Shown: piece by piece, positions 16,444-23,746 of the stretch | How positions within the stretch are numbered: the first letter of the stretch is position 1 | How the letters are laid out: each line of letters begins with the position of its first letter | NCBI RefSeq assembly: GCF_021601625.1 | Contig: NZ_BQHR01000013.1 | Coordinates: 62,001-126,000, forward strand | Direction: 5' to 3' | Length of the DNA stretch: 64,000 bases | Source: Pseudomonas paraglycinae | GTDB lineage: Bacteria; Pseudomonadota; Gammaproteobacteria; Pseudomonadales; Pseudomonadaceae | Made by a program: the position numbers and the translations under genes | Notes under the pieces: generated by a model | What the model was told of the DNA's origin: nothing | The model's input: only the letters and a program-made list of their open reading frames with translations | Databases searched by the model: none

Positions 16444-17475
16444 ATGAGCAATAACACCGAACCCACGACATTCACCGGCTGGGCCGCCACCTCGGCCGGC
16501 GCGCCGCTGGAGCGCTTCAGTTACGACCCCGGCCCGCTGGGGGATGAGGAAGTCGAAGTCGCCGTGGAGTACTGCGGCGTCTGTCATTCCGACCAGTCGC
16601 TGATCGACAACGACTGGGGCATCAGCCTATACCCGTTCATTCCCGGTCACGAAGTGGTTGGCCGCATCGTGCGCACAGGCCCGCAGGTGCGCGGTCTGGA
16701 AGTCGGCCAGCGCGTGGGGATCGGCTGGTACAAGGGCAGCTGCATGCATTGCTCGTCCTGCATCGGTGGCTCCCATCACCTTTGCGCCACCGCCAAACCG
16801 ACGATCATCGGCAGCCATGGCGGATTCGCCGATCGGCTGCGCACTCACTGGGCGTGGGCGCTGAAACTCCCGGACAACCTCGACCCGGCCCTCGCCGGCC
16901 CGCTGTTCTGCGCCGGCTCCACGGTCTTCAATCCGCTGGTGGAATTCGACATCAAGCCGACCGACCGGGTCGGCGTGGTGGGCATCGGCGGGCTCGGTCA
17001 CCTGGCGCTGCGCTTTCTCAATGCCTGGGGTTGCGACGTTACCGCGTTCACCTCTTCCCTGAACAAACAGGACGAAGCCAAACGCCTCGGTGCCCACAAA
17101 GTCGTCGCCTCCACCGACAGCGAAGCGCTGAAAGCGATTGCCGGCACTCTCGACTTTCTGCTGATCACCGCCAACGCCAACCTCGACTGGACGGCGATGC
17201 TCGCCACCCTGCGCGGCAAGGGCCGGCTGCACTTCGTCGGCATCGTGCCCGACGCGATTCCGGTGCATGTGTTCAATCTCATCCCGCAACAGAAATCCCT
17301 GTCAGCCTCCCCGGTCGGCTCGCCTGCCACGGCGGCGACCATGCTGGAGTTCTGCGCGCGGCATCAGATCCTGCCGCAGGTTGAGGAATTTCCGATGAGC
17401 AAGGTCAATGAAGCGGTTGATCATCTGCGCAGCGGCAAGGCGCGGTACCGGATTGTGCTGAATGCCAGCAAATGA
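16444..17475 (+). CDS. Zinc-dependent alcohol dehydrogenase (YahK/cinnamyl-alcohol type)
   Basis: Cytosolic NADP(H)-type medium-chain dehydrogenase of 343 residues. Catalytic zinc ligands are in YCGVCHSD (Cys44) and PGHEV. The structural zinc lobe is CMHCSSCIGGSHHLC. The Rossmann motif is GIGGLGHLALRF. These match the YahK/AdhA group, which reduces a broad range of aldehydes. The start follows GGAGG at 16433-16437. It stands alone, ended by the strong hairpin at 17482-17517. Substrate is not predictable. Confidence 0.9.
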   Translation: MSNNTEPTTFTGWAATSAGAPLERFSYDPGPLGDEEVEVAVEYCGVCHSDQSLIDNDWGISLYPFIPGHEVVGRIVRTGPQVRGLEVGQRVGIGWYKGSCMHCSSCIGGSHHLCATAKPTIIGSHGGFADRLRTHWAWALKLPDNLDPALAGPLFCAGSTVFNPLVEFDIKPTDRVGVVGIGGLGHLALRFLNAWGCDVTAFTSSLNKQDEAKRLGAHKVVASTDSEALKAIAGTLDFLLITANANLDWTAMLATLRGKGRLHFVGIVPDAIPVHVFNLIPQQKSLSASPVGSPATAATMLEFCARHQILPQVEEFPMSKVNEAVDHLRSGKARYRIVLNASK

Positions 17476-17481
17476 ACCCAA

Positions 17482-17517
17482 AGGCGCGTGAGTCAAAAAC
17501 TCACGCGCCTTTTTTTG
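17482..17517 (+). terminator. Rho-independent terminator of the alcohol dehydrogenase gene
   Basis: A 12-bp stem (17482-17493 with 17499-17510), five-base loop, followed by seven T. It starts seven bases after the dehydrogenase stop codon. Confidence 0.95.
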
Positions 17518-17628
17518 CGCTTGCTGAAGACCCATCAATATTTTTATACCTGCACACCAAAAACAGAATTTCATTTATAGATACGCAATCCCTAGCCTCT
17601 CGCCATCGTCCACTTGCGAGAGGCTCCC

Positions 17629-18816
17629 ATGCCATTTGTCATTTACATCTTCACCCTCAGCGCCTTCGCCCTCGGGCTCGCTGAATTCGTGCCGATCGGC
17701 CTGACCGAGGTCATGGCGCAAAGTCTCGGCGTTAACGTCGAGGCCACCGGCGCGACCATCACTGCCTATGCCTTGGGCGCTACCGTTGCCGCACCGATCT
17801 TCAGCGCACTGACCGCCAGTTGGTCACGCAAGAACGTAATGCTCGCCACCGCATTGGTGTTCAGCGCCGGCAGCCTGGCGGCGGCGTTTTCCAGCACCCT
17901 GACGCTGATGCTGATCGCCCGTTTCATCGCCGGTATGGGCCACGGCCTGTTCCTGGCCGTGGCGTCGAGCACCGCCGCGCGCCTGGCGGGTCCCGGCCGG
18001 GCGGGCAGCGCCGTCGCCGTGGTGTTTTGTGGTTTTACGCTGGCAATGGCCATTGGAGTGCCGATCAGCACCTATCTGGGTGGCGTGATGTCGTGGCGTC
18101 TGGTGTTGGCCGCCATTGCGGTGTTCGGTGTGATCGGCTTCTTTGGCCTGCTGTTCGGCATGCGCGATCCACTGCCGACCGCCGCCGACAGCGGTTCGGC
18201 ACTCGATAGCCTCAAGGCATTGTTGAACCGGAAACTGTTGGCCGGTGCGCTGGTCACGGTGCTCGGTTACGCCGGCTCTTTTGTGGCCTACACCTACATC
18301 GCTCCGGTGCTGACGGATGTCACCGGCACCACCGCCGCCACCGTCGGCGTGTTCATGTTGCTGTACGGCGTGATGGCTGCGATCGGCAACGTGCTCGGCG
18401 GCAAACTCACCGACGCCTGGGGCGTCGACCGCGCGAGCGCCACGCTGATTGCCGGCATTGCGCTGGTCACCGCGGGCATGTGGGCGTTTTCCGGATCGTC
18501 GGTGTTGATGGGTGTGCTGGTGGCGTTGCTCGGAATGTTCAGCTTCGCGGCCGTGCCGGCCTTGCAGGCGAGACTGATCGGGATTGCCGAACAGCATGCG
18601 CCACACGCCCACGGTGTCGCTGCCGGCCTGAACATTGCCGGGTTCAACTCCGGGATTGCCCTCGGCTCGGTGGCCGGTGGCGTGACAATCAGCCAGATAG
18701 GCCTGAGCTATGTCGGCCTCACCGGCGCCGTGGTTTCGGCACTGGGCCTGCTGCTGATTCTCGGGCAGATGTCCGCGAGCTCCGCGCCGCGTTATCGTCC
18801 GGCTGACAACGCCTGA
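17629..18816 (+). CDS. MFS efflux-type transporter (AraJ/YdhP-like, DHA1 family)
   Basis: Inner-membrane protein of 395 residues with twelve hydrophobic segments. LGLAEFVPIGLTEVMAQSLGV near the N-terminus and MGHGLFLAVASSTAARL are typical of the AraJ/YdhP/YdeA group of sugar or drug exporters. The start is ATG 17629 (MPFVIYIF), preceded by GAGAGG. An alternative in-frame start lies 15 bases upstream. It is on the same strand as the following LysR gene, which may regulate it. Confidence 0.87.
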   Translation: MPFVIYIFTLSAFALGLAEFVPIGLTEVMAQSLGVNVEATGATITAYALGATVAAPIFSALTASWSRKNVMLATALVFSAGSLAAAFSSTLTLMLIARFIAGMGHGLFLAVASSTAARLAGPGRAGSAVAVVFCGFTLAMAIGVPISTYLGGVMSWRLVLAAIAVFGVIGFFGLLFGMRDPLPTAADSGSALDSLKALLNRKLLAGALVTVLGYAGSFVAYTYIAPVLTDVTGTTAATVGVFMLLYGVMAAIGNVLGGKLTDAWGVDRASATLIAGIALVTAGMWAFSGSSVLMGVLVALLGMFSFAAVPALQARLIGIAEQHAPHAHGVAAGLNIAGFNSGIALGSVAGGVTISQIGLSYVGLTGAVVSALGLLLILGQMSASSAPRYRPADNA

Positions 18817-18920
18817 CGAACCTTGCTTCGGGAAACGCTGCAACGGCGTTTTCCCGAGGCGAGCACGCCTGCCGCCCGCCATGGTAAAAACCAGATTCAG
18901 CCCCCGGACATCGCCAACCC

Positions 18921-19805
18921 ATGAGCCATCTCACGCACCTGCGAACCTTCCTCGAAGCCTACCGCGCCAGGTCGTTTTCCAAAGCTGCCGAGCATCTGGG
19001 CATCACCCAGCCGGCGGCTTCGATGCACGTCCAGGCTGTGGAAGCGCTGGTGGGCAAACCGCTGTTCCATCGACTGCCACGAGGTGTCGAGCCGACCGAA
19101 GCCGCCGATGAGCTGGCCCGCTCGGTCGCGCCTTACCTGGACGGTCTGGAAAACAAGATCGCCTCGCTGCGCCCCGGCCTGCTCAAGGGCGGCACGATTC
19201 ATCTGGTCGGCCCTTCGGATTTCATTCACTCGCAAGTCGCCGCCCGCCTCGCACCGTTGATGGATGAAGGATTCCTGCTGCGTTTTCACACCGGCACGAA
19301 AAAGCGCATCTACGAAATGCTCGAATCAAAACAGATCGATTTCGCAATCACCGCTTCCCTGCCCGACGAACAGACCCATGGGTTCGCCCATCTGCTGACC
19401 GAACGCATGCTGCTGGTCTACGCGCCGAGCCTGCTGGATCGCTTGGGCCAACACCCGACTCAGGAGCAACTGACCCAGGTGCCGTTGATTGCCTTCGACG
19501 AAGACCTCGCCCTGGTGCGCCCGCTGTGGTCGTCGATGTTCCAGATCGCCCCGCAACTGCAAGCGTCGCTGACCATTCCGGATCTGCGGATCATCAAAGA
19601 CCTCGCCATCGGTGGCCACGGCTGGACGGTCCTGCCGGATTATCAATGTGCCGATGCGATTGCCGATGGCCGCCTGATTTCCCCGACCGTACCGGCTGAA
19701 GCGCCGGTCAACGTGCTGTACCTGGTGTGGCGCAAGAGCGCGTTGCAGAGTCCGAGCCGGGTGTATGTGCGGGACTTTCTGTTGAATGCATTCTCCCCGA
19801 TGTGA
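18921..19805 (+). CDS. LysR-family regulator
   Basis: Regulator of 294 residues. The HTH is HLRTFLEAYRARSFSKAAEH then LGITQPAASMHVQAVE, followed by LFHRLPRGVEPT. The effector domain begins near residue 90. It follows the MFS gene on the same strand, about 100 bases apart, without a clear terminator, so control of the exporter is possible. The upstream ribosome binding site is weak. Confidence 0.85.
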   Translation: MSHLTHLRTFLEAYRARSFSKAAEHLGITQPAASMHVQAVEALVGKPLFHRLPRGVEPTEAADELARSVAPYLDGLENKIASLRPGLLKGGTIHLVGPSDFIHSQVAARLAPLMDEGFLLRFHTGTKKRIYEMLESKQIDFAITASLPDEQTHGFAHLLTERMLLVYAPSLLDRLGQHPTQEQLTQVPLIAFDEDLALVRPLWSSMFQIAPQLQASLTIPDLRIIKDLAIGGHGWTVLPDYQCADAIADGRLISPTVPAEAPVNVLYLVWRKSALQSPSRVYVRDFLLNAFSPM

Positions 19806-19917
19806 CAAACCAGCAAATAACCAGAAAGAATTAATAAATAAACAATCAGTATTTATCGTTATAAAAATCTCGGCGTACTCTCACCTCATCCCGTCATTGA
19901 ACACAGTGAAGTGCGCC

Positions 19918-20079
19918 ATGAAACCAACTGACAACCTGATCGACTTCGCCGTCTACCGCAAACGCCGCCACGCCCAGCAACAGGCCCGGCTGATGTGGGA
20001 AATGTATGCGCGCAATGCCGGTTATCAGGCTTGGCAGTGGGTGCAGGCCGCTCGTTCCGGCGAGACGCGTCAAGCGTGA
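19918..20079 (+). CDS. Small basic protein coupled to an XRE-cupin regulator
   Basis: A 53-residue protein (MKPTDNLIDFAVYRKRRHAQ start) rich in Arg, Gln and Trp. It is too short for a known fold and I recognise no family. Its stop codon TGA (20077-20079) overlaps the GTG start of the XRE-cupin gene (20076), so the two are almost certainly translated from one message. Upstream sequence (19806-19917) is AT-rich and probably holds the promoter. Confidence 0.7.
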   Translation: MKPTDNLIDFAVYRKRRHAQQQARLMWEMYARNAGYQAWQWVQAARSGETRQA

Positions 20080-20723
20080 ACGCCCGTGAACCCTCGCGCT
20101 TTCTGGCGAGCGCCGATGAACCTGTGGTGGACCTGAACAACCTCGATTCCCTGGAAGAAGACCCGATCTGTGAACGTGTCGCGCAGAACCTGCAACGTCT
20201 GCGCGGCAAGCGGCATCTGTCGCTCGATGCCCTCGCCCGCCAGTGTGGCGTGAGCCGGGCGATGCTGGCGCAGATCGAATCCGGGCGCAGCGTGCCGTCG
20301 ATCAAGGTGCTATGCAAAATCGCCAAGGGTTTGAAGGTGTCGGTGGCGGCGTTTCTCGAACATCGCGCGTTTGAAGGCGTGGCCGTGTTGTCGGCGAGCC
20401 AGAGCAAGCGGCTGGTCAGCGCCAGCGGTGCCTTTGTCAGCCGCGCGCTGTTTCCCTTTGATGTGGCGCGCCAGTCGGAATTCTATGAACTGCGCCTGAG
20501 CCCGCTGGGCGAGGATCAATCCGAGGGCCACGGCCCGGGCGTGCAGGAAAACCTGGTGGTGGCCCAGGGCGTGCTGGAGATCAGCGTCAACGACGAGCGC
20601 TATCTGCTGTCGACGGGCGATTCGATCCTGTTCTACGCCGACCAGCCCCATCGTTACCGCAACCCCGCCGACAGTGAAGCGGTGGCGTATCTGGTGGTCA
20701 CTTACCCCGAACGCCTGGACTGA
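20076..20723 (+). CDS. XRE-family regulator with C-terminal cupin domain
   Basis: A 215-residue regulator with an N-terminal XRE helix-turn-helix (VAQNLQRLRGKRHLSLDALA then CGVSRAMLAQIESGRSVPS, about residues 35-75) and a C-terminal cupin (GVLEISVNDERYLLSTGDSI and YADQPHRYRNP). This arrangement is common in regulators of amino-acid and polyamine metabolism. The start chosen is GTG 20076, overlapping the previous stop; a longer frame would run back through the small gene in another phase. Target genes are unknown. Confidence 0.84.
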   Translation: MNAREPSRFLASADEPVVDLNNLDSLEEDPICERVAQNLQRLRGKRHLSLDALARQCGVSRAMLAQIESGRSVPSIKVLCKIAKGLKVSVAAFLEHRAFEGVAVLSASQSKRLVSASGAFVSRALFPFDVARQSEFYELRLSPLGEDQSEGHGPGVQENLVVAQGVLEISVNDERYLLSTGDSILFYADQPHRYRNPADSEAVAYLVVTYPERLD

Positions 20724-20737
20724 CAAACAGACAACAA

Positions 20738-20772
20738 AAAGCCCGACCGGGAATCTCCCGCTCGGGCTTTTT
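20738..20772. terminator. Terminator between the XRE-cupin gene and the Met-rich gene
   Basis: Hairpin of AAAAAGCCCGA... with ...CTCGGGCTTTTT, with an inner CGGGA/TCCCG pairing. A-run on one side and T-run on the other let it serve the plus-strand regulator and the minus-strand Met-rich gene. Confidence 0.85.
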
Positions 20773-20788
20773 CATGCGCTGGCGAAAA

Positions 20789-21307
20789 TCAGCAGGTGCA
20801 GCACATCATCGGCATGCCGTTGCAGCTCATCATCATCGGCATGCTGCAGTCGTTCATCATCTTCATCATCAGGGCGCAGCAGTTCTTCATCATGTCCATG
20901 TTCATGCCCGGCATCGGCATGATTTTGCACATCATGCAGTCGGCCATCATGGTGCATTCCATCACGCACTTCATCGATGGCATCGGCATGCCCATCATCG
21001 GCATTGGCATCATCATGTTCATCATCGGCATGGCCATGGCCGCCGGGGACATGCACATCATGCTCATGTTGCCGCAATGCATCATCATCGGCATGCCGCA
21101 GTCCATCATCATCTGCATCATTTCAGCGCTGTTCTTGAACATGGCCATGTCCATGCCAGCGGCCGGCATCATCTTGCACATCATGCCGTCGTCCATCATG
21201 TCGCAGCTCATGGTCGCCATCATCATCGGCATGCCCGTCATCGGCATCATCGGCATCATCGGCATGTTGGCGTTCATCGGCATTTGCATCTGCATGGCGT
21301 TCATCAT
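20789..21307 (-). CDS. Methionine- and cysteine-rich protein with duplicated metal-binding-like domain
   Basis: A 172-residue protein with, by my count, 74 Met and 16 Cys. It has no lipobox and no ordinary signal peptide. After a Met/Pro/Asn-rich leader, two related domains occur: about residues 35-85 and 118-169. They share the pattern C-x-M-M-x-D-x-M-M-C-K-x-M-P, then a GMxMxM stretch, K-N, an MMxDCxMPMMM block, and C-x-x-M-x-M-M-C. The start (ATG 21307, with a second ATG at 21304) has a good GGGAG box seven bases upstream. Thiol and thioether density suggests binding of a soft metal such as Cu(I) or Ag(I), or a methionine-oxidation sink; both are inference. The gene stands alone between terminators. 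I do not recognise a named family. Confidence 0.72.
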   Translation of the reverse strand: MMNAMQMQMPMNANMPMMPMMPMTGMPMMMATMSCDMMDDGMMCKMMPAAGMDMAMFKNSAEMMQMMMDCGMPMMMHCGNMSMMCMSPAAMAMPMMNMMMPMPMMGMPMPSMKCVMECTMMADCMMCKIMPMPGMNMDMMKNCCALMMKMMNDCSMPMMMSCNGMPMMCCTC

Positions 21308-21637
21308 GGTGTAGCTCCCTGAGGATTAAGAACTGGATGAGAAGTTGATGGAGCGGATTCTAAGGATTGGGAAATCCGCAACAAGCTGTCCATCGAGCAG
21401 CAAAAACTGCTGTTCAAACGCTTCAAGTGCAGCGTTCCGTGCGACTTGAACCGTTGCAGCAGCAGAGTAGACGCCATGACAGATCCGGCAAATGCGGAAG
21501 CAGGTTTTTGAATGTCATGGATATGCGATCCAACACCAAGCAAATAACTTAAAGAAATAATCGTTCTAACCAGCGGGCATTATTTTCACTGTGTTTGCTT
21601 ATTCCATTAGTTCAGCAACGATCCACTTTTTAATCTT
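21308..21637. other. Intergenic region upstream of the Met-rich gene
   Basis: No convincing gene. On the minus strand a TTGTTG box and TAGAAT, 16 bases apart, lie about 55-75 bases before the Met-rich gene start and could be its promoter. I saw no CueR-type dyad. The right half (21540-21640) is AT-rich compared with its surroundings. Confidence 0.4.
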
Positions 21638-21666
21638 TTATTGCTATTAACCCTCCCCTCTATAAT
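21638..21666 (+). promoter_or_regulatory. Putative sigma-70 promoter of the DUF3574 lipoprotein gene
   Basis: A perfect TATAAT lies at 21661-21666 within an AT-rich tract, with TTATTG 17 bases upstream as a weak -35. The gene's ATG follows about 30 bases later, with AAGGAAG as ribosome binding site. Confidence 0.5.
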
Positions 21667-21697
21667 TCGGGACAGTTCTTAACAATAAGGAAGTTCC

Positions 21698-22159
21698 ATG
21701 CCGCAACGTTTACTACTGGCAGCACTGTTCCTGGCGGTCGCCGGGTGTGCCAGCCCTCCTCCGGTTTCCGTGCATACCAAGGATCCCGCAAGTTCCACAC
21801 TGCAAGGCGATGCCACACGACCGGCGCAGGCGCAGTGGGTGCGCACCGAGTTGTACTTCTCGGTGGGGCCGCTGGAAGGCAAGGAAGGTGTGGTGAGCCC
21901 GGCGCGCTGGCGCGAGTTTCTCGATCAGGAAGTGACGACGCGGTTCCCGGACGGGTTCAGTGTGTTGGATGCGTATGGGCAGTGGAAAGACCACGACGCG
22001 AAAGTGCCCGAGCGGCTGGCGACCAAGGTGATTGTGATCCTGCACGAAAGCAGCGCGAAACGTGAGAGTGACATCGAGGCGATTCGTTTGGCGTACAAGC
22101 GGATTACGGGGGATTTATCGGTGTTGCGGTTGTCGCAGCCCGCCGCGGTGTCCTTCTGA
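21698..22159 (+). CDS. DUF3574 domain lipoprotein
   Basis: A 153-residue protein with a lipoprotein signal (LLLAALFLAVAGCAS, lipobox VAGC), so a lipid-anchored envelope location is expected. The mature part has RTELYFSVGPLEGKEGVVS, WREFLDQEVTTRFPDGFSVLDAYGQW and VIVILHESS, the order seen in DUF3574 proteins, whose role is not known. The gene is monocistronic and is followed almost at once by the inverted-repeat element at 22166. Confidence 0.82.
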   Translation: MPQRLLLAALFLAVAGCASPPPVSVHTKDPASSTLQGDATRPAQAQWVRTELYFSVGPLEGKEGVVSPARWREFLDQEVTTRFPDGFSVLDAYGQWKDHDAKVPERLATKVIVILHESSAKRESDIEAIRLAYKRITGDLSVLRLSQPAAVSF

Positions 22160-22165
22160 TCGCCT

Positions 22166-22359
22166 GCCCTCACCCTAGCCCTCTCCCGGAGGGAGAGGGA
22201 ACTGACCGTGGGATGCTTCAGAACTACGCCGACCTGAACCTGCCCTTCTGAATCCATAATCGACTCAGTGTTTCAGGTCGATGGATAGCGTCAGACAACC
22301 CGGTCGGCCCCCTCTCCCTCCGGGCGGTCCGACGTTTCGGGAGGGCTGGGGGTGAGGGC
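22166..22359. repeat. MITE-like element with ~20-bp inverted ends
   Basis: The left end GCCCTCACCCTAGCCCTCTC and the right end (22339-22359, GGGAGGGCTGGGGGTGAGGG) are inverted copies with a two-base indel. Inner arms GGAGGGAGAGGG...CTGACC and its counterpart GGTCGG...CCCTCTCCCTCC extend the symmetry to roughly 50 bases per side. The centre is about 100 bases. The form is that of a short non-autonomous mobile repeat; no coding capacity for a transposase. Its right half lies inside the 3' end of the APC permease gene. Confidence 0.65.
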
Positions 22360-23689
22360 CTGGCGTCAGTCGCCCCACCACTGCCAAAAGCAGAGCCCCC
22401 ACCAGCAACACCACAATCCCCAGAAAAGCGCCGAAACCAACCACCGTCACGCTGGAATACAGCATGTAAACGCATAACCCAAAAAACAGCAGCGGCAACA
22501 GCGGATAAAGCGGCACCCTCACCGGCCGGGGCACCTCGGGGAAGCGCCCCCGAAGAATAATCAACGCCACGCTGCTCAAACTCAGAAACAACCAATACAC
22601 CGGCGTCAGATACTCGACCATGGTGTTGAAGCCACTCTGAGTAAAACTGCCAAACACCACCAACAACAACGCCACCGCCCCCTCGGCCAGCAACGCCTTG
22701 CGCGGTACACCGTCACGCTCGTCCCATTCGCCAAATCGTCGCAGTTGCGGCACATCGCGGGCGGCGGCGTAGGTGGTGCGGGCGCCGACCAGCAAGGTTG
22801 AGTTGATAGTGGCGATGGCCGCGATGCCGACCATCAGCAGGATCAGCAGCACGCCCGGGGCACCGAAGGCGCGGTTCAACAATTCCACCGCCGGTGCATT
22901 GCTCGCTGCCAGGCCTTCGAATCCCAGCCCCTGGACGAACGCCCAGTTCAGTGCCAGATAGATCGCCATCAACACCGTCAGCGCACCGAGCATGGCGATG
23001 AAGATCCCGCGTCGACCATCGCGCACTTCGGCGGACAATGTCGCTGCATCGCTCCAGCCGCCGAAGGCCAGAAACACGAAGATCATCGCCGCAGAAAACC
23101 CTGCCGCGCCGGTGTGTTCGGGCACGACCGGATCGCTGGGCAGCGCGGGTTCGATCCCTTGCCACGCCAGCCAGACTCCGGCGCTGGCAATGCTCAGGAA
23201 CCCGAGAGCAAGCAGCCCGACCAGCACCGTCTGAGTAATAAAACCAATTTGCTTGCCCGTCAGATTCAGCAGCACCAACGCAGCAATGATCGCACCGGCA
23301 AACACCCCTGATCCGTAATGCCCCAACGGCACGACCGCATTGAAGTAGTCGGCAAACATGAACGCCGACAACGCGATCCACCCGGTGTGCATCACCGAGA
23401 ATCGCGACCAAGCAAACAGGAAACCCATACGCTCGCCATAAGCGGTGCGCAGGAAATGATAGTCACCGCCCGGATGCGGGAACGCGGTGGCCATCTCGGC
23501 AAAGCACAAGGCCCCGGCCATCGACGCCAGTCCGCCGAGCACCCAGACCCAATAGAAATGTTCCGGCCCGACGTTCAAGGCAACGGTCGGCGCGGTTTTG
23601 AGAATGTCGGTGGTGATCACCATGCCCAGCGTGATCAGCAACGCCTGGAACACCGGCAGATGGCGTTGGGGGCCGTGGGTTTTGCTCAT
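22265..23689 (-). CDS. APC-superfamily amino acid permease
   Basis: Inner-membrane transporter of 474 residues with about twelve hydrophobic segments. The N-terminal LPVFQALLITLGMVITTDIL and GGDYHFLRTAYGERMGFLFAW are typical of the amino acid-polyamine-organocation superfamily. The start is ATG 23689, with AGGAC upstream; an upstream in-frame extension lacks a ribosome binding site. The last ~31 residues (from about GPHPQPSRNV on) are encoded by the inverted-repeat element and are unlikely to be ancestral. The gene follows the TonB receptor by 57 bases and may be co-transcribed with it. Substrate unknown. Confidence 0.83.
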   Translation of the reverse strand: MSKTHGPQRHLPVFQALLITLGMVITTDILKTAPTVALNVGPEHFYWVWVLGGLASMAGALCFAEMATAFPHPGGDYHFLRTAYGERMGFLFAWSRFSVMHTGWIALSAFMFADYFNAVVPLGHYGSGVFAGAIIAALVLLNLTGKQIGFITQTVLVGLLALGFLSIASAGVWLAWQGIEPALPSDPVVPEHTGAAGFSAAMIFVFLAFGGWSDAATLSAEVRDGRRGIFIAMLGALTVLMAIYLALNWAFVQGLGFEGLAASNAPAVELLNRAFGAPGVLLILLMVGIAAIATINSTLLVGARTTYAAARDVPQLRRFGEWDERDGVPRKALLAEGAVALLLVVFGSFTQSGFNTMVEYLTPVYWLFLSLSSVALIILRGRFPEVPRPVRVPLYPLLPLLFFGLCVYMLYSSVTVVGFGAFLGIVVLLVGALLLAVVGRLTPGPHPQPSRNVGPPGGRGGRPGCLTLSIDLKH

Positions 23690-23746
23690 GGTTCGTCCTG
23701 CATGCTTCAATCCTGCATAGGGATCCGCCATCCATGGCGGCAAAAC

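Noticed and set aside
18828-18859. Hairpin after the MFS gene (CGGGAAA...TTTCCCG)
   Set aside because: A stem is possible but it has no U-run on either side, and the LysR gene follows closely; not strong enough to call a terminator.
20800-21300. Possible tandem-repeat or CRISPR-like array of CATCAT units
   Set aside because: Repeat spacing is irregular, there are no unique spacers of constant length, and the triplets are explained by Met codons.
20774-21322. Plus-strand His-rich and Ile/Met-rich frames opposite the Met-rich gene
   Set aside because: They are shadows of repeated ATG/CAT triplets. They lack good ribosome binding sites, whereas the minus frame has one and keeps a two-domain Cys pattern.
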